Origin: Chamaea fasciata
Taxonomy: Eukaryota; Chordata; Aves; Passeriformes; Sylviidae
Length of the DNA: 64,000 bases
Assembly: GCA_029207755.1 (NCBI GenBank)
Contig: JARCOQ010000069.1
Span: forward strand, 186,001-250,000
Reading direction: 5' to 3'
This document shows positions 47,959 through 60,316 of this stretch, one piece after another. Made by a program: the position numbers and the translations under genes. The notes beneath the pieces are model-generated. The model saw only the letters and a program-made list of their open reading frames with translations. It did not search any database and had not been told where the DNA came from. Position 1 is the stretch's first letter. Each line of letters starts with the position of its first letter.

Positions 47959-48582
47959 ATGGGGAGCAGCTTCTCAGGACTCCCTGAATTGCCACGGAGA
48001 ACAGACAGAGCCATGGGGACAGAGTGCAGCTGCCCCATTTGTCATGATGAGCAAGAGGGTGTTGCTTATGCCATACCCTGTGGCCATGAGTTCTGCATGG
48101 GCTGCATGCTGCGTTGGGCAGAGAAGAAAGCAGAGTGCCCACTCTGCAGAAGATTGATAGAGTCTGCCAGGTTTTCTCTGCGGGAACAAAAATACCTCGA
48201 GTGTGTCATCACACCCCAGGGAGAATCACCAGAGACCAAGAGAGAGGCAGAAAGATCTCTTGGCCTCCTGGATGGAAACAGCTGCCAGCGCCCAGGAGCG
48301 GTTCCTGTGCAAGGGACACCTTCCCCAGCTGAGCAGGGGCCTGCAGGGGCAGAGGCTGTGGGTAGCCTGCTGCCAAGGTCTGGGCAAAAAGAAGAGCATG
48401 TTCTTGACCCTATGCTGCCCTGGCTGTGCCAGAGGCTGGAGGCAATCTATGGGTCCCAGCGGTGGCTGGCAGTGAGAGCAGAGAACAGCATCTTGTATGC
48501 CCTGCGCCTCTGCGGTCCAGATGGGGAGGTCATGGTGCAGGTGCTGCAGCCTCTCCTGGAGGAATATACAGAACCCTATTGA
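47959..48582 (+). CDS. RING-finger (C3HC4) protein, avian Topors-like family, unit 6
   Basis: Intact 207-codon copy (alternative ATG at 48013). It carries Ala70 and also Arg157Cys in the conserved PWLRQ motif of the C-terminal block, shared only with unit 7. The Cys replaces a charged residue in what looks like an amphipathic helix, so it could weaken that segment. Confidence 0.8.
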   Translation: MGSSFSGLPELPRRTDRAMGTECSCPICHDEQEGVAYAIPCGHEFCMGCMLRWAEKKAECPLCRRLIESARFSLREQKYLECVITPQGESPETKREAERSLGLLDGNSCQRPGAVPVQGTPSPAEQGPAGAEAVGSLLPRSGQKEEHVLDPMLPWLCQRLEAIYGSQRWLAVRAENSILYALRLCGPDGEVMVQVLQPLLEEYTEPY

Positions 48583-50500
48583 AATGCTTTAGGAACAACT
48601 ATGAAGCAATAACATAGAGCTGAGTTTGAGACAGGAAAGTGTACCAAGAAAATCTGGAAAGTTGGGGAGTTTTTGTGCATTTGACCGTTTGTTGCATATG
48701 CATACTTCTGTTCTGTCAGTAGTAGAGGTTGTAAAATTGTTTTTCTGTTAGGGAGTCTCCACCCCTATTCATAAGTTGTACTGGAGTCATCTCCTCCTTC
48801 CATGAGAAATGCATCAATACAATTCTCCTGTTTTTTGAATGTCTTGGGAATTGATGAAGACTGAAATGGCTAAGACCCGGTGCAAGGTAGACAGCCTTGG
48901 CTGGCAAGGCTCATGCTGGACATGGGCTTAAGGCAGGGTGAGGGTCAAGAAAAGGATGAGGTGTCAGTGCAAGACAAAGAGCAGAAACCCCAGTGTTAGG
49001 AGGGCTATGAGAAAGCCTCCAAGGGAAGGTGAGGACTGCCACTCCAGCATGAGAGGCAGAAAACCTTGGGTGTCGCTCGTGTGAGCATGCCTAGCTATTC
49101 TGGCTAGTTAAGCTTAGCCATAGGTGCAGGACAAAACCTTGAACTGTTCCAACTAACCCAGGTAATGCAGGACTATGGAATTCTTTGTATAACTAAGCAG
49201 TACTTAGGAAACGAGACTAGCAGCTGTAGGCCACCAAGTGTTAGGGACTGTACAAAATGCCGACTAATAGGCTGAAGTGTGGTAAGCAAATGTTTCCTTG
49301 GATGCCTTAAGAATTGACTTAATGAGCCAGCCTTCGCAATACTAGAGAGATGATGACTACAGAATTTAAAGATCCAATGGGACTTGTGAAAAAGGATGCA
49401 TCTTCGGGGCAAGGTTGATTTGGGAGTGAAGGGCCATGCGACAAACCAAGCTCGGCCACTCCCAGAGGGATGTGGCTCCCGCGTTACCTTCAGTGTCTCT
49501 GATGCTGTTGGCACAATTGTCCAGCAGCATCCTTTCATTTGTGGTGCAGCTCCTCAGTTCAGAGGCTGTGCAAGGAGAGAGTAGCCACATAGGGCATGAT
49601 CCTTCACTTGATACTGTCATTCATCTCCTCTTCAGCTCCAGGTCTCCAATTGCATTGCTAAAGCTCTGGGCTGGCAAGAGGAGAAGGCTGCTTCCATCAG
49701 CAGCTGCAGAAAGTGTTCCAGAGAGCAGAAGACAGAGCCCGAGGGTATTGCCAGCATGGGTACTTCTCTCCCATCGCAGCCGGCAGCAGGGATTTACCTT
49801 GCCATTTCTTTGCACTCGGCATCTTCAGCCTCTTTCATACAGATCTCATCCAGCTCAGAGAACGAGTCATGAAGGATGTGTTGGTCATCCTACGTGGTCC
49901 TGAGGATGAGCTCTACCCACCTGGGATTAGAAGACAAAACTCCATCCTGTTACTGTGACTATCATGCTCACAGTCAAAGCGGGCATCAGGGGTGTACCAG
50001 GTCAGCCATAAACACTGGGCTAGGCCCTTACCCTTAGGTCTGTGCAGGCTTGCCCAGAGCCATGGAAGAGAAACACCTGTTTCACCTCTGCATAAGGATA
50101 CACTGCTTTCTTCTCCCACACTTCCATTTTCAAAGGCAGGATCCCTCTAAGGAAGATGCATTTAGCTAAATTATGCGCTTAAATGGCCTGAAATTTAAAA
50201 AAAAAAAAAAGAAAAAAGAAAAAAAAAAAAGTCACAAAAGGTCTGGAAAAAGGCGGTCTTGCTAAACAATGCCACTTTCTCTCAGAACGGCTAGCACAGC
50301 TAGCCTGAAGAAGATCTTATGCAGTGCCCATATAGCCCCAAGGAGATTAGTGAGTGATGTGGATTGCTACAGTAGTAGTCCTGCAATGTCACAAACTTTT
50401 TAAAAATCAGAATGTGTGTTGCTTTGAATTGTTGTTACTGCCAATTCTGTAGTTTTGGATGTCAAGCAAAATCTTGTATCATTAGCACAAGAGTGGCACA

Positions 50501-50666
50501 TGTTTCCCAGAGAAGCTGTGGATGCCCCATTCCTTTTACCATTTGAGGCCAGCTTGGATGGGACTCTGAGCAACCTGGTGTAGTGGAAGGCCTCTGTGTG
50601 CATGGTTGGGGTTTGAAACTAGTCAGTCCTTAAGGTACCTTCCAATCCAGACCTTTCTGTGGTTTT
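50501..50666 (+). mobile_element. CR1 LINE 3'-end fragment, unit 6
   Basis: Orthologous position within unit 6, GCCCCATTCC variant. Confidence 0.75.
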
Positions 50667-50861
50667 AGGCCTCTAAATTGCCCTTCCCCCCTGCCTGCAG
50701 CGGCCAGCACCGTGTCTGGAACATGGAACCAGTCCCTCTGTGACATCAGGCCTAGGGCCGAGGGCACTGCGGCAAAGCAAATTCTGTTGGCATTACGTTG
50801 GCAGCTGCCCTGGAGGTGTCAAGCTCTCTCTCCTTGCAGCTGACTTGCAGCTGTGACGGCA

Positions 50862-53121
50862 ATGATTTTGTTGTGCATCCTCATCCTACTGGCTCTGTGC
50901 GGGCCTGCACATGGCGCCTGTGGGTAAGTAGCCTCAGGCTCTTTGGGGGCCCGGGCAAAGGCTTAGGGGCTTCCCTGTGGGTGCCCGCTTGCCACCTGTG
51001 GCCACAGCAGTTCCCAAAGTAGGTGGGAGTCTCCGTTTATCACCACTGGCCAGGCTGCTGGCACCAGTTGTCTAAGGGGCTAAAGCAGAAATGGGCAAAC
51101 ATGTGGACATCCCAGGCAGCTCCCTGCTGGCTTTGCAACCAGAGCCTTGTGAGGAGGGAAGCTGGCTGACCTTCAGCACAGCAGCAGGCCTTCTCATGGG
51201 ACACTAACGACTTTCTGCTTCCAGACAGACTTGTGGGCTGCGGCCCATGGGTACTACCTTCAGCTCATCACGCGTTGTGGGTGGCACAGATGTCATGCCA
51301 GGGTCTGGGGCCTGGGCTGGGATCGCCAGTATCCGCTGCGTCTGGAAACCACCGGTATCTGTGCATATCTGTGGAGGGACCCTCATCAGCGCAAAGTGGC
51401 TGCTCTCAGCTGCCCACTGCTTTGTCAACATCACAAAGTAAGTCGGACCTGGGCACAGGGATATCCCCACACCACCAGTGCATGCTATTCCCATCCCATT
51501 TCCTTGCATGTGCCTAGTGCCAGGACATTGCAGGGCCCAGCTGAGAGACTGCTCAGGGAGACGACTGGGTTCATGCCACCGCTTCCTAGCAGCCTGCAGC
51601 TCAATATAGCTCAAGCCTACTTTCACTCTGTGGAGTGCTGTTTTCCTCTCTGCCTCAGGAAGCAGAAGGCAGGAAGGGCTAGGGTGTTACAGCACGTGAT
51701 TCTACTCGCCCTCACCCCTCTCTCCATCTGCCTTCCAGTCCCATCAGCGAGTGGGCCATCGTTCTTGGGGCCACCTCGTTGGGCCAGTCGGGCCCTGGTG
51801 TGGAAGTGCGCCGGATTAAGCGGCTGATTATTCATGAAAAATACATCCCTGACCTTGAGTATAACGACATCGCCTTGCTGGAACTGGATCGGCCAGTCCA
51901 GTGCAGCTCCACCATTCAGACCGCCTGCCTGCCTGGTCCTGCAGTGAAAGTGTCGGAGCTGAAAAACTGTTACGTTGCTGGCTGGGGTGACAGAATCGTG
52001 AAATGTGAGTGAGTTCCCATAAAGGATCTGGACCCTGAGGGCAAGCTTGGCCCACCAGGGAGAGACGGCTGGGCCTTCCTGACAGCAGAGTTAGGCCGTG
52101 GGACATATGCCTCTGGCCTGGCCTGCTGCCCAATGCCACACAGCAGCGACACAGCACTCCCAACACCTCTCTAGAGGCCAGCAAGCCTCTAGGGAAAAAC
52201 TTCAACACACGGGCAAAGAGCTGCTGGGAGCTCATTCCTTTCTCTGCTCACAGCTTCAGGTAGAGATATCCTGCAGCAGGCCAAGGTGCAAGTGGTCCCT
52301 AACCAGCTCTGCAACAGTAGTGAGTGGCTGCATGGGTACATCTATGACTTCCACGTGTGTGCTGGCCAGGGCGGCGTTGGCACCTGCCAGGTAGGAGCAT
52401 GCCGAGTCCCCCAGCCCCCAGCAGTGTAGGCAGCCTCATCCCAGCACCCAAGCACAGCCCAGCGCGTGCTTTCCCTGACCAGTTGCTCTCCCAGCCCCAG
52501 CTCTGCACTGCCGCTGAAGCTTCTGCCCCCTTTCCCATCCGTGGGTCCTTGCTCTGTGGGGTCCAGATGCTAACCCTGAAGCATCCAAGCACAGGGGAGA
52601 CAGAGAGCCTCACCTGACAGGCCCCCAACCTGCTCCCAAGGGTGCTGAGGTTCTACAGGTTCCAGCACTTGAGCAGGGCCTTGCTCAGCCAGGAGTCCAG
52701 TTCTTCTGGCAGGGGCTGAAGAGAGTAAAGCAACCAACTCCGACTGCTGACAGGGGCACACAGAGGCACCTTAATCCTCTCTGCTCTGCTCCAGGGTGAC
52801 AGCGGGGGGCCTCTTGTCTGCCAAGATAAGCATGCCGGCTTCTTCTGGCAAATTGGTGTGACCAGCTGGGGAGTAGGCTGTGCTAGACCTAAACGGCCTG
52901 CAGTCTCCAGCTCCACTCAGTACTACTACGACTGGATCCGGACTACAGTGGGAAGAAGGCCAGTACCAGGAATTACGCCAGCACCAGCCTACACCTCAAC
53001 CCCCCTGCAGACACTACCTCCAAGACCAACTCAACCCTGTCCAGTTCCTCGGGCAAAGCTGCTCCAATTCTTTAATCTGCTGAAGGAGATCTTGCTGTAC
53101 CTAAAGGGAAAAATTGTTTGA
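50862..53121 (+). CDS. ACR-like: Acrosin-like serine protease, unit 6 (5 exons)
   Basis: Exons 50862-50923, 51225-51437, 51739-52004, 52254-52390 and 52795-53121. Protein identical to unit 1. It has a private G-to-A in intron 2 (about 51681) and the same 26-bp 3' UTR deletion as unit 5. Confidence 0.9.
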
Positions 53122-54994
53122 ACGGCAAAATGGACCAGCTGCAGTTCAGGCTATAGTAGACCACAACCCTTTGCATTAAACGGAATTAAATTGGAAGCAA
53201 ACTCAAAAGGAGATCTGTATTTTCTGCTCTGCGACAAATTTGCATCCAAATTCTCTAAAATCCCGCTGGCTTGATTTTGCCCAAGCAGTCCTGAACTCAG
53301 GGATCCCTTCATACTCATCTAGGAAGAATTTGGCTTCACACTCCCTTCCGTACAGATCAATGCCTTCCCCACAGCTATTGGTACGTCTGCAGCGGAAGAG
53401 TAGCATCTGGCACCTTAAGTTTGCAAAAACAAGTTCAAGAAACACAACACTAGGAAAACAAGAGAAAAGAAAAGAAGGGTGCAGATGTTGCCCTGTCATC
53501 AAAAACGTGAAGCCCTTCATTCTGCTCTGTGCTCTAAGGATGGTTTTTGTCCCCATCAGATGGCAACTGGGTTTTTTGGCCCATGTAGAAACCTAAGCAG
53601 TAAAGAGTTCATGCACTGCTGTGCCCTGAACACCAACAGCCATCAAGCAAACGAGTTATAAAAGCATGTGCCTGGAAAGGGGAGCTGTATTGAACGTAGG
53701 CCAGCCCCATTCTGGAGCTGAAGTTCGTGTTCCAGTCTGTAGTGACCACACAACATAAAGAACAGCTTAAGTGCAGGAGTGGGGTCAAGGAGCAAGCAAG
53801 ACCAATAGATGGAGAATCAAGACCACAAAAAAAAAAGAAAACAAACCCAAAGCCCCCCAGCCCATTTCCAGAAAAGTCTAGAATACTAGGCTGCACATGC
53901 CAACTCATTTGTACAAAGAGTGAGGAACCTAATCCCAGAATGGGGAAAACTTACCTAGAAAAATGTACCACCACAGAGGCCGGGTGGCATTCTCTCAGGA
54001 CCCTGGACACCTGTTGGCTGGATCGGTGCTGGACCCAGGACTTTAATCTTCTTTCCTCTCCTACCCGATTCCTCTTTCCCTTCTTCTTCCCTCTTTTCTT
54101 TTAGTCTTCTGTCTTTTTATTAGAAGGTAGTGGCAAAACATATACCAATTGCCATGCTGAGTGTGTAGTTTGTTAATAAAAAGCGGTGAGGTTTTTTTGG
54201 ACCCTTTTGCTTTTTGCCATTCTTTTCCATCCGTGAACATCGACGAACCTCTGTTGCTCCCTTCCACATAGGAGTGGCGTGTAAGACCAATGCACAAACA
54301 CTCCAGGGAAGGGAAGAGCTGCATCTGCCTTCTCCAGTGCCAATCCCTGGGCCAAGGATCAATTGCACATCTCACCCCCTCACAGCAGCAGTCTGTTGTA
54401 CCAGCACGTCTTTTATGATCCGATTATTGGCACATGCCTCTACCTGAAGGTAAGAGGCATGTGCCGAAGTCAATAGCATGGATATTCTTTAACAGTAAGC
54501 ATGAGGTAGAGAGATAGAAATAGGAAAGAGAGGAGGGCCAGAGGGAGAGAAAGAGTGAGACAGTTGAAGTAGAAAGCTATCACCGCACTTGGATCCAGAA
54601 AGCATCCTCTTGCACCTTTTCTTCACCCTGGTCTTCTTGCTGGTGTGGTTCCCCCAGGCATTCAAACCTTTTTGCTATTTAGGCATTTTAGCCAACAAAG
54701 GAATCAATGCTCATTGGCTACAGTTACCCACTCAGAGTTGCTTTTCAACAGAGTGGCTTTGTTGGCTTTGAGTGTGGGTTCTTTCTGTCCAGTATCAGTG
54801 CTCCTCCAGTATCCGTTTTCCTCCCGCTAGTCTGAGAGCGCATCCAATCCTACCTCACATTCCTCTCGGGTGGGTTAACTGACAGCCCAAGTTTCACAGA
54901 GGCATGTTCAGGGAGGGGGAGCTTCAGTTGCTGCCGATGAGCAGTTGCTTCTTTGGAGAGTTTGTCACAGTGGGCAAAGCCTTTCAATAATCTT

Positions 54995-56741
54995 AATGCA
55001 TCTTGGAGGGGCAAGAACCTCTCATCTTTATTGCATAAGGGAGGGAATATAGTTATCAAAGATGAGGAAAAGGCTGAGGTCCCTAGCATCTTCTTTGCTT
55101 CAGTTTTCAACAAAAAGACGGGTTGTCCTCAAGGCAACTGGCCTCCTGAACTCGTAGATGGGGAGCAGGGAACAGAACAGCCTCTCCTGTTATCCAGGAG
55201 AAAGTAGTTAGTGACCATGTGAGCCACTTAGATGCTGACAAGTCGATGAGACCAGACAGGATTCATCCTAGGGTGGTGCAGGAGATGGCAGAAGACGTCA
55301 CCAAGACGCTTTCCATCATTTACCATCAGTCCTGGGTAACAAGACGACTGGGCTGGCCAACGTGATGCTCATCCATAAGAAGGGCCATAAGGAGCACATG
55401 GGAAACTACAGGCCTGTCAGCCTGACCTTGGTACTCAGTAAGGTTAAACAAGAGATCATCTTAAGTGCGATAACGCAGCACCTACAGGACAGCTGAGGGA
55501 TCAGACCCAGCCAGCAGGGATTTAGGAGGGGCAGGTTGTGCTTTAACCAACCTGATCTCCCTTTGTTACCAGCTGACCCGCCAGGTGGATGACGGGAAGG
55601 CTGTGGATGTTGTATACCTGGCCTTCAGCAAAGCCTCTTACCCCATCTCCCGTAGCGCACTCCTGGAAAAGCTGGTAGCCCACAGCTTGGGCAGGAGCCG
55701 TGTTCAGAACTGGCTGGATGGCCAGGCCCAGAGACTGGAGGTCAATGGTCCTGCATCCAGATGGGGGCTAGTCACTTAGTGCAGCCCCCCAGGGGTCTGT
55801 GTTGGGACCAGTCTTGTTTAAATATCTTCACTGATGATCCGGACAAGGGGATCACCTTGCAGATGACACCAAGCTGGGAGCAAGCACTGCTCTGTTAGAG
55901 GGTAGGAGGACTCTGCAGAGGGACCTGGACAGGCTGGATAGGTGTGCTGAATCCAACAATGGGAGGTTTCACAAGTCCAAGTGCCAGGTCGTGCCTTTGA
56001 ATCACAGCAAGCCCCTGCAGCACCACAAGCTGGGGTTGGTGTGGCTGGACAGTGCCCAGGCAGAAAAGGGACCTGGGGGTACTGGAGACAGCAGCTGAAC
56101 GTGAGCCAGCAGTGCGCTCTGGTGGCCAAGAAGGCCAATGGCATCCTGGCCTGGATCAGGAATGGTGTGGCCAGCAGGAGCGGGGAGGTCATTCTTCCCC
56201 CGTAGTCAGCACTGGTGAGGCCACACCTTGAGTGCTGCGTCCAGTTCTGGGCTCCTCAGTTTAGGAAGGACGTTGAGATGCTCAAATGGGTCCAGAGGAG
56301 GGCAACAAGGATAGTGAATGGTCTGGGACACGTGTCTTATGAGGAGCAGCTGAGGGAGCTGGGGTTGCTTAGCTTGGAGAAGAGAAGGCTCAGGGGTGAG
56401 CGTACCAACCTCTATAAGTCCCCGAAAGGAGGGTATAGCCCAGTGGGGGTCAGTCTCTTCTCCCAGGCAAGCAGCAAGAGAAGCCGACAAAGTCTTAAGC
56501 TGTACCACAGGAAGTTGGGACTGGACATTGAGAAGAAGATTCTTCACAGAAAGGATGATTTTGGGCATTGGAATAGGCTTCCCAGGGAGGCGGTGGAGTC
56601 ACCTGGAGGTGTTTAAGCAAAGATAGCACATGGCTTTTAGTGCTGTGGTCTGGTTGACAAGGTGGTGTTGAGTCATAGGTTTGACTCAATGGTCTCAGAT
56701 GGTTTTTTTTCCAACCTAGTCGATTCTGTGGTTCTGTGATT
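54995..56741 (+). mobile_element. CR1 LINE, 5'-truncated, unit 6
   Basis: Copy of the same insertion, nearly identical to unit 5; it has TGCGTCC where unit 5 has TGCATCC (about 56238 against 46783). Confidence 0.88.
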
Positions 56742-57413
56742 GGTGTTTAAGGCAATTCTGCTCTTTAAGTGTCTTGCAATATCTTATGCAGCTCTGGTCA
56801 TCAAGGGTGCATAGGTTCTTAGAGCCCCTAAGAGTCATCAGCGGGGAGCAAAGCCACGCATCTACTCTTCCCTAGAGATCACCTGCAGAGGTGATGCTTG
56901 ACCAGCATACCCAGCTGACGTGCGCCAGTGCCTGCTAAGGCCATATTAAATTTTTGCCCACAGCGTTCACTTTGGAAGAGAACCTCCCCCTTATAAAAAC
57001 TGCATTCAATGAATAACATTTTCTGATTCAAGAGTGAACTTAAAAAAGACAGAAAGAAAGGAAAAATCCAGCCTCCAGAGATTTAATTAAAAATTCAGGA
57101 CCTCCAAATTGTTGAACCACTTAATCCCAACACCTGTTTTTCACAGACAGGAGTCTCAACCCTACACGATTTCAGCTGCCCGAGACCATCTTTCCACGCT
57201 CTCAGGAAAGTCACAGCCTGTCAAGCATGCCTGTAAGACCTTGAAGGCTGAGTCTCCCCAGGGTGGTAGTGAGAAGGTCATTAGGGCTTGAGGAGTCAGG
57301 AGGATATCCTTGTCCAGGGGCTTGGGCATTTTTTCATCTGCTCCTTGGGACAGGAAGAGACCAAGGTTTCTCCATTTTGTTGCAGTGTGTGAGATTCTTT
57401 GGTAGTGCCAGTG

Positions 57414-58037
57414 ATGGGGAGCAGCTTCTCAGGACTCCCTGAATTGCCACGGAGAACAGACAGAGCCATGGGGACAGAGTGCAGCTGCCCCATTTGTCAT
57501 GATGAGCAAGAGGGTGTTGCTTATGCCATACCCTGTGGCCATGAGTTCTGCATGGGCTGCATGCTGCGTTGGGCAGAGAAGAAAGCAGAGTGCCCACTCT
57601 GCAGAAGATTGATAGAGTCTGCCAGGTTTTCTCTGCGGGAACAAAAATACCTCGAGTGTGTCATCACACCCCAGGGAGAATCACCAGAGACCAAGAGAGA
57701 GGCAGAAAGATCTCTTGGCCTCCTGGATGGAAACAGCTGCCAGCGCCCAGGAGCGGTTCCTGTGCAAGGGACACCTTCCCCAGCTGAGCAGGGGCCTGCA
57801 GGGGCAGAGGCTGTGGGTAGCCTGCTGCCAAGGTCTGGGCAAAAAGAAGAGCATGTTCTTGACCCTATGCTGCCCTGGCTGTGCCAGAGGCTGGAGGCAA
57901 TCTATGGGTCCCAGCGGTGGCTGGCAGTGAGAGCAGAGAACAGCATCTTGTATGCCCTGCGCCTCTGCGGTCCAGATGGGGAGGTCATGGTGCAGGTGCT
58001 GCAGCCTCTCCTGGAGGAATATACAGAACCCTATTGA
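57414..58037 (+). CDS. RING-finger (C3HC4) protein, avian Topors-like family, unit 7
   Basis: Intact 207-codon copy (alternative ATG at 57468), protein identical to unit 6 (Ala70, Cys157). The acrosin-like gene of the same unit begins 2.3 kb downstream. Confidence 0.8.
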   Translation: MGSSFSGLPELPRRTDRAMGTECSCPICHDEQEGVAYAIPCGHEFCMGCMLRWAEKKAECPLCRRLIESARFSLREQKYLECVITPQGESPETKREAERSLGLLDGNSCQRPGAVPVQGTPSPAEQGPAGAEAVGSLLPRSGQKEEHVLDPMLPWLCQRLEAIYGSQRWLAVRAENSILYALRLCGPDGEVMVQVLQPLLEEYTEPY

Positions 58038-59955
58038 AATGCTTTAGGAACAACTATGAAGCAATAACATAGAGCTGAGTTTGAGACAGGAAAGTGTACC
58101 AAGAAAATCTGGAAAGTTGGGGAGTTTTTGTGCATTTGACCGTTTGTTGCATATGCATACTTCTGTTCTGTCAGTAGTAGAGGTTGTAAAATTGTTTTTC
58201 TGTTAGGGAGTCTCCACCCCTATTCATAAGTTGTACTGGAGTCATCTCCTCCTTCCATGAGAAATGCATCAATACAATTCTCCTGTTTTTTGAATGTCTT
58301 GGGAATTGATGAAGACTGAAATGGCTAAGACCCGGTGCAAGGTAGACAGCCTTGGCTGGCAAGGCTCATGCTGGACATGGGCTTAAGGCAGGGTGAGGGT
58401 CAAGAAAAGGATGAGGTGTCAGTGCAAGACAAAGAGCAGAAACCCCAGTGTTAGGAGGGCTATGAGAAAGCCTCCAAGGGAAGGTGAGGACTGCCACTCC
58501 AGCATGAGAGGCAGAAAACCTTGGGTGTCGCTCGTGTGAGCATGCCTAGCTATTCTGGCTAGTTAAGCTTAGCCATAGGTGCAGGACAAAACCTTGAACT
58601 GTTCCAACTAACCCAGGTAATGCAGGACTATGGAATTCTTTGTATAACTAAGCAGTACTTAGGAAACGAGACTAGCAGCTGTAGGCCACCAAGTGTTAGG
58701 GACTGTACAAAATGCCGACTAATAGGCTGAAGTGTGGTAAGCAAATGTTTCCTTGGATGCCTTAAGAATTGACTTAATGAGCCAGCCTTCGCAATACTAG
58801 AGAGATGATGACTACAGAATTTAAAGATCCAATGGGACTTGTGAAAAAGGATGCATCTTCGGGGCAAGGTTGATTTGGGAGTGAAGGGCCATGCGACAAA
58901 CCAAGCTCGGCCACTCCCAGAGGGATGTGGCTCCCGCGTTACCTTCAGTGTCTTTGATGCTGTTGGCACAATTGTCCAGCAGCATCCTTTCATTTGTGGT
59001 GCAGCTCCTCAGTTCAGAGGCTGTGCAAGGAGAGAGTAGCCACATAGGGCATGATCCTTCACTTGATACTGTCATTCATCTCCTCTTCAGCTCCAGGTCT
59101 CCAATTGCATTGCTAAAGCTCTGGGCTGGCAAGAGGAGAAGGCTGCTTCCATCAGCAGCTGCAGAAAGTGTTCCAGAGAGCAGAAGACAGAGCCCGAGGG
59201 TATTGCCAGCATGGGTACTTCTCTCCCATCGCAGCCGGCAGCAGGGATTTACCTTGCCATTTCTTTGCACTCGGCATCTTCAGCCTCTTTCATACAGATC
59301 TCATCCAGCTCAGAGAACGAGTCATGAAGGATGTGTTGGTCATCCTACGTGGTCCTGAGGATGAGCTCTACCCACCTGGGATTAGAAGACAAAACTCCAT
59401 CCTGTTACTGTGACTATCATGCTCACAGTCAAAGCGGGCATCAGGGGTGTACCAGGTCAGCCATAAACACTGGGCTAGGCCCTTACCCTTAGGTCTGTGC
59501 AGGCTTGCCCAGAGCCATGGAAGAGAAACACCTGTTTCACCTCTGCATAAGGATACACTGCTTTCTTCTCCCACACTTCCATTTTCAAAGGCAGGATCCC
59601 TCTAAGGAAGATGCATTTAGCTAAATTATGCGCTTAAATGGCCTGAAATTTAAAAAAAAAAAAAAGAAAAAAGAAAAAAAAAAAAGTCACAAAAGGTCTG
59701 GAAAAAGGCGGTCTTGCTAAACAATGCCACTTTCTCTCAGAACGGCTAGCACAGCTAGCCTGAAGAAGATCTTATGCAGTGCCCATATAGCCCCAAGGAG
59801 ATTAGTGAGTGATGTGGATTGCTACAGTAGTAGTCCTGCAATGTCACAAACTTTTTAAAAATCAGAATGTGTGTTGCTTTGAATTGTTGTTACTGCCAAT
59901 TCTGTAGTTTTGGATGTCAAGCAAAATCTTGTATCATTAGCACAAGAGTGGCACA

Positions 59956-60121
59956 TGTTTCCCAGAGAAGCTGTGGATGCCCCATTCCTTTTACCATTTG
60001 AGGCCAGCTTGGATGGGACTCTGAGCAACCTGGTGTAGTGGAAGGCCTCTGTGTGCATGGTTGGGGTTTGAAACTAGTCAGTCCTTAAGGTACCTTCCAA
60101 TCCAGACCTTTCTGTGGTTTT
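59956..60121 (+). mobile_element. CR1 LINE 3'-end fragment, unit 7
   Basis: Orthologous position within unit 7, GCCCCATTCC variant. Confidence 0.75.
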
Positions 60122-60316
60122 AGGCCTCTAAATTGCCCTTCCCCCCTGCCTGCAGCGGCCAGCACCGTGTCTGGAACATGGAACCAGTCCCTCTGTGACA
60201 TCAGGCCTAGGGCCGAGGGCACTGCGGCAAAGCAAATTCTGTTGGCATTACGTTGGCAGCTGCCCTGGAGGTGTCAAGCTCTCTCTCCTTGCAGCTGACT
60301 TGCAGCTGTGACGGCA

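Larger units (their letters stand above)
47389..56843 (+). repeat. Tandem array unit 6
   Basis: Sixth unit, 9455 bp. Its first half matches unit 7 (RING Cys157, CAAAACCTTG at about 49133) and its second half matches unit 5 (26-bp deletion, junction about 53172/53173). The acrosin-like part is unit 1 plus 47381; after the deletion the offset is 47355. A private G-to-A change lies in acrosin intron 2 (about 51681). Confidence 0.97.
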
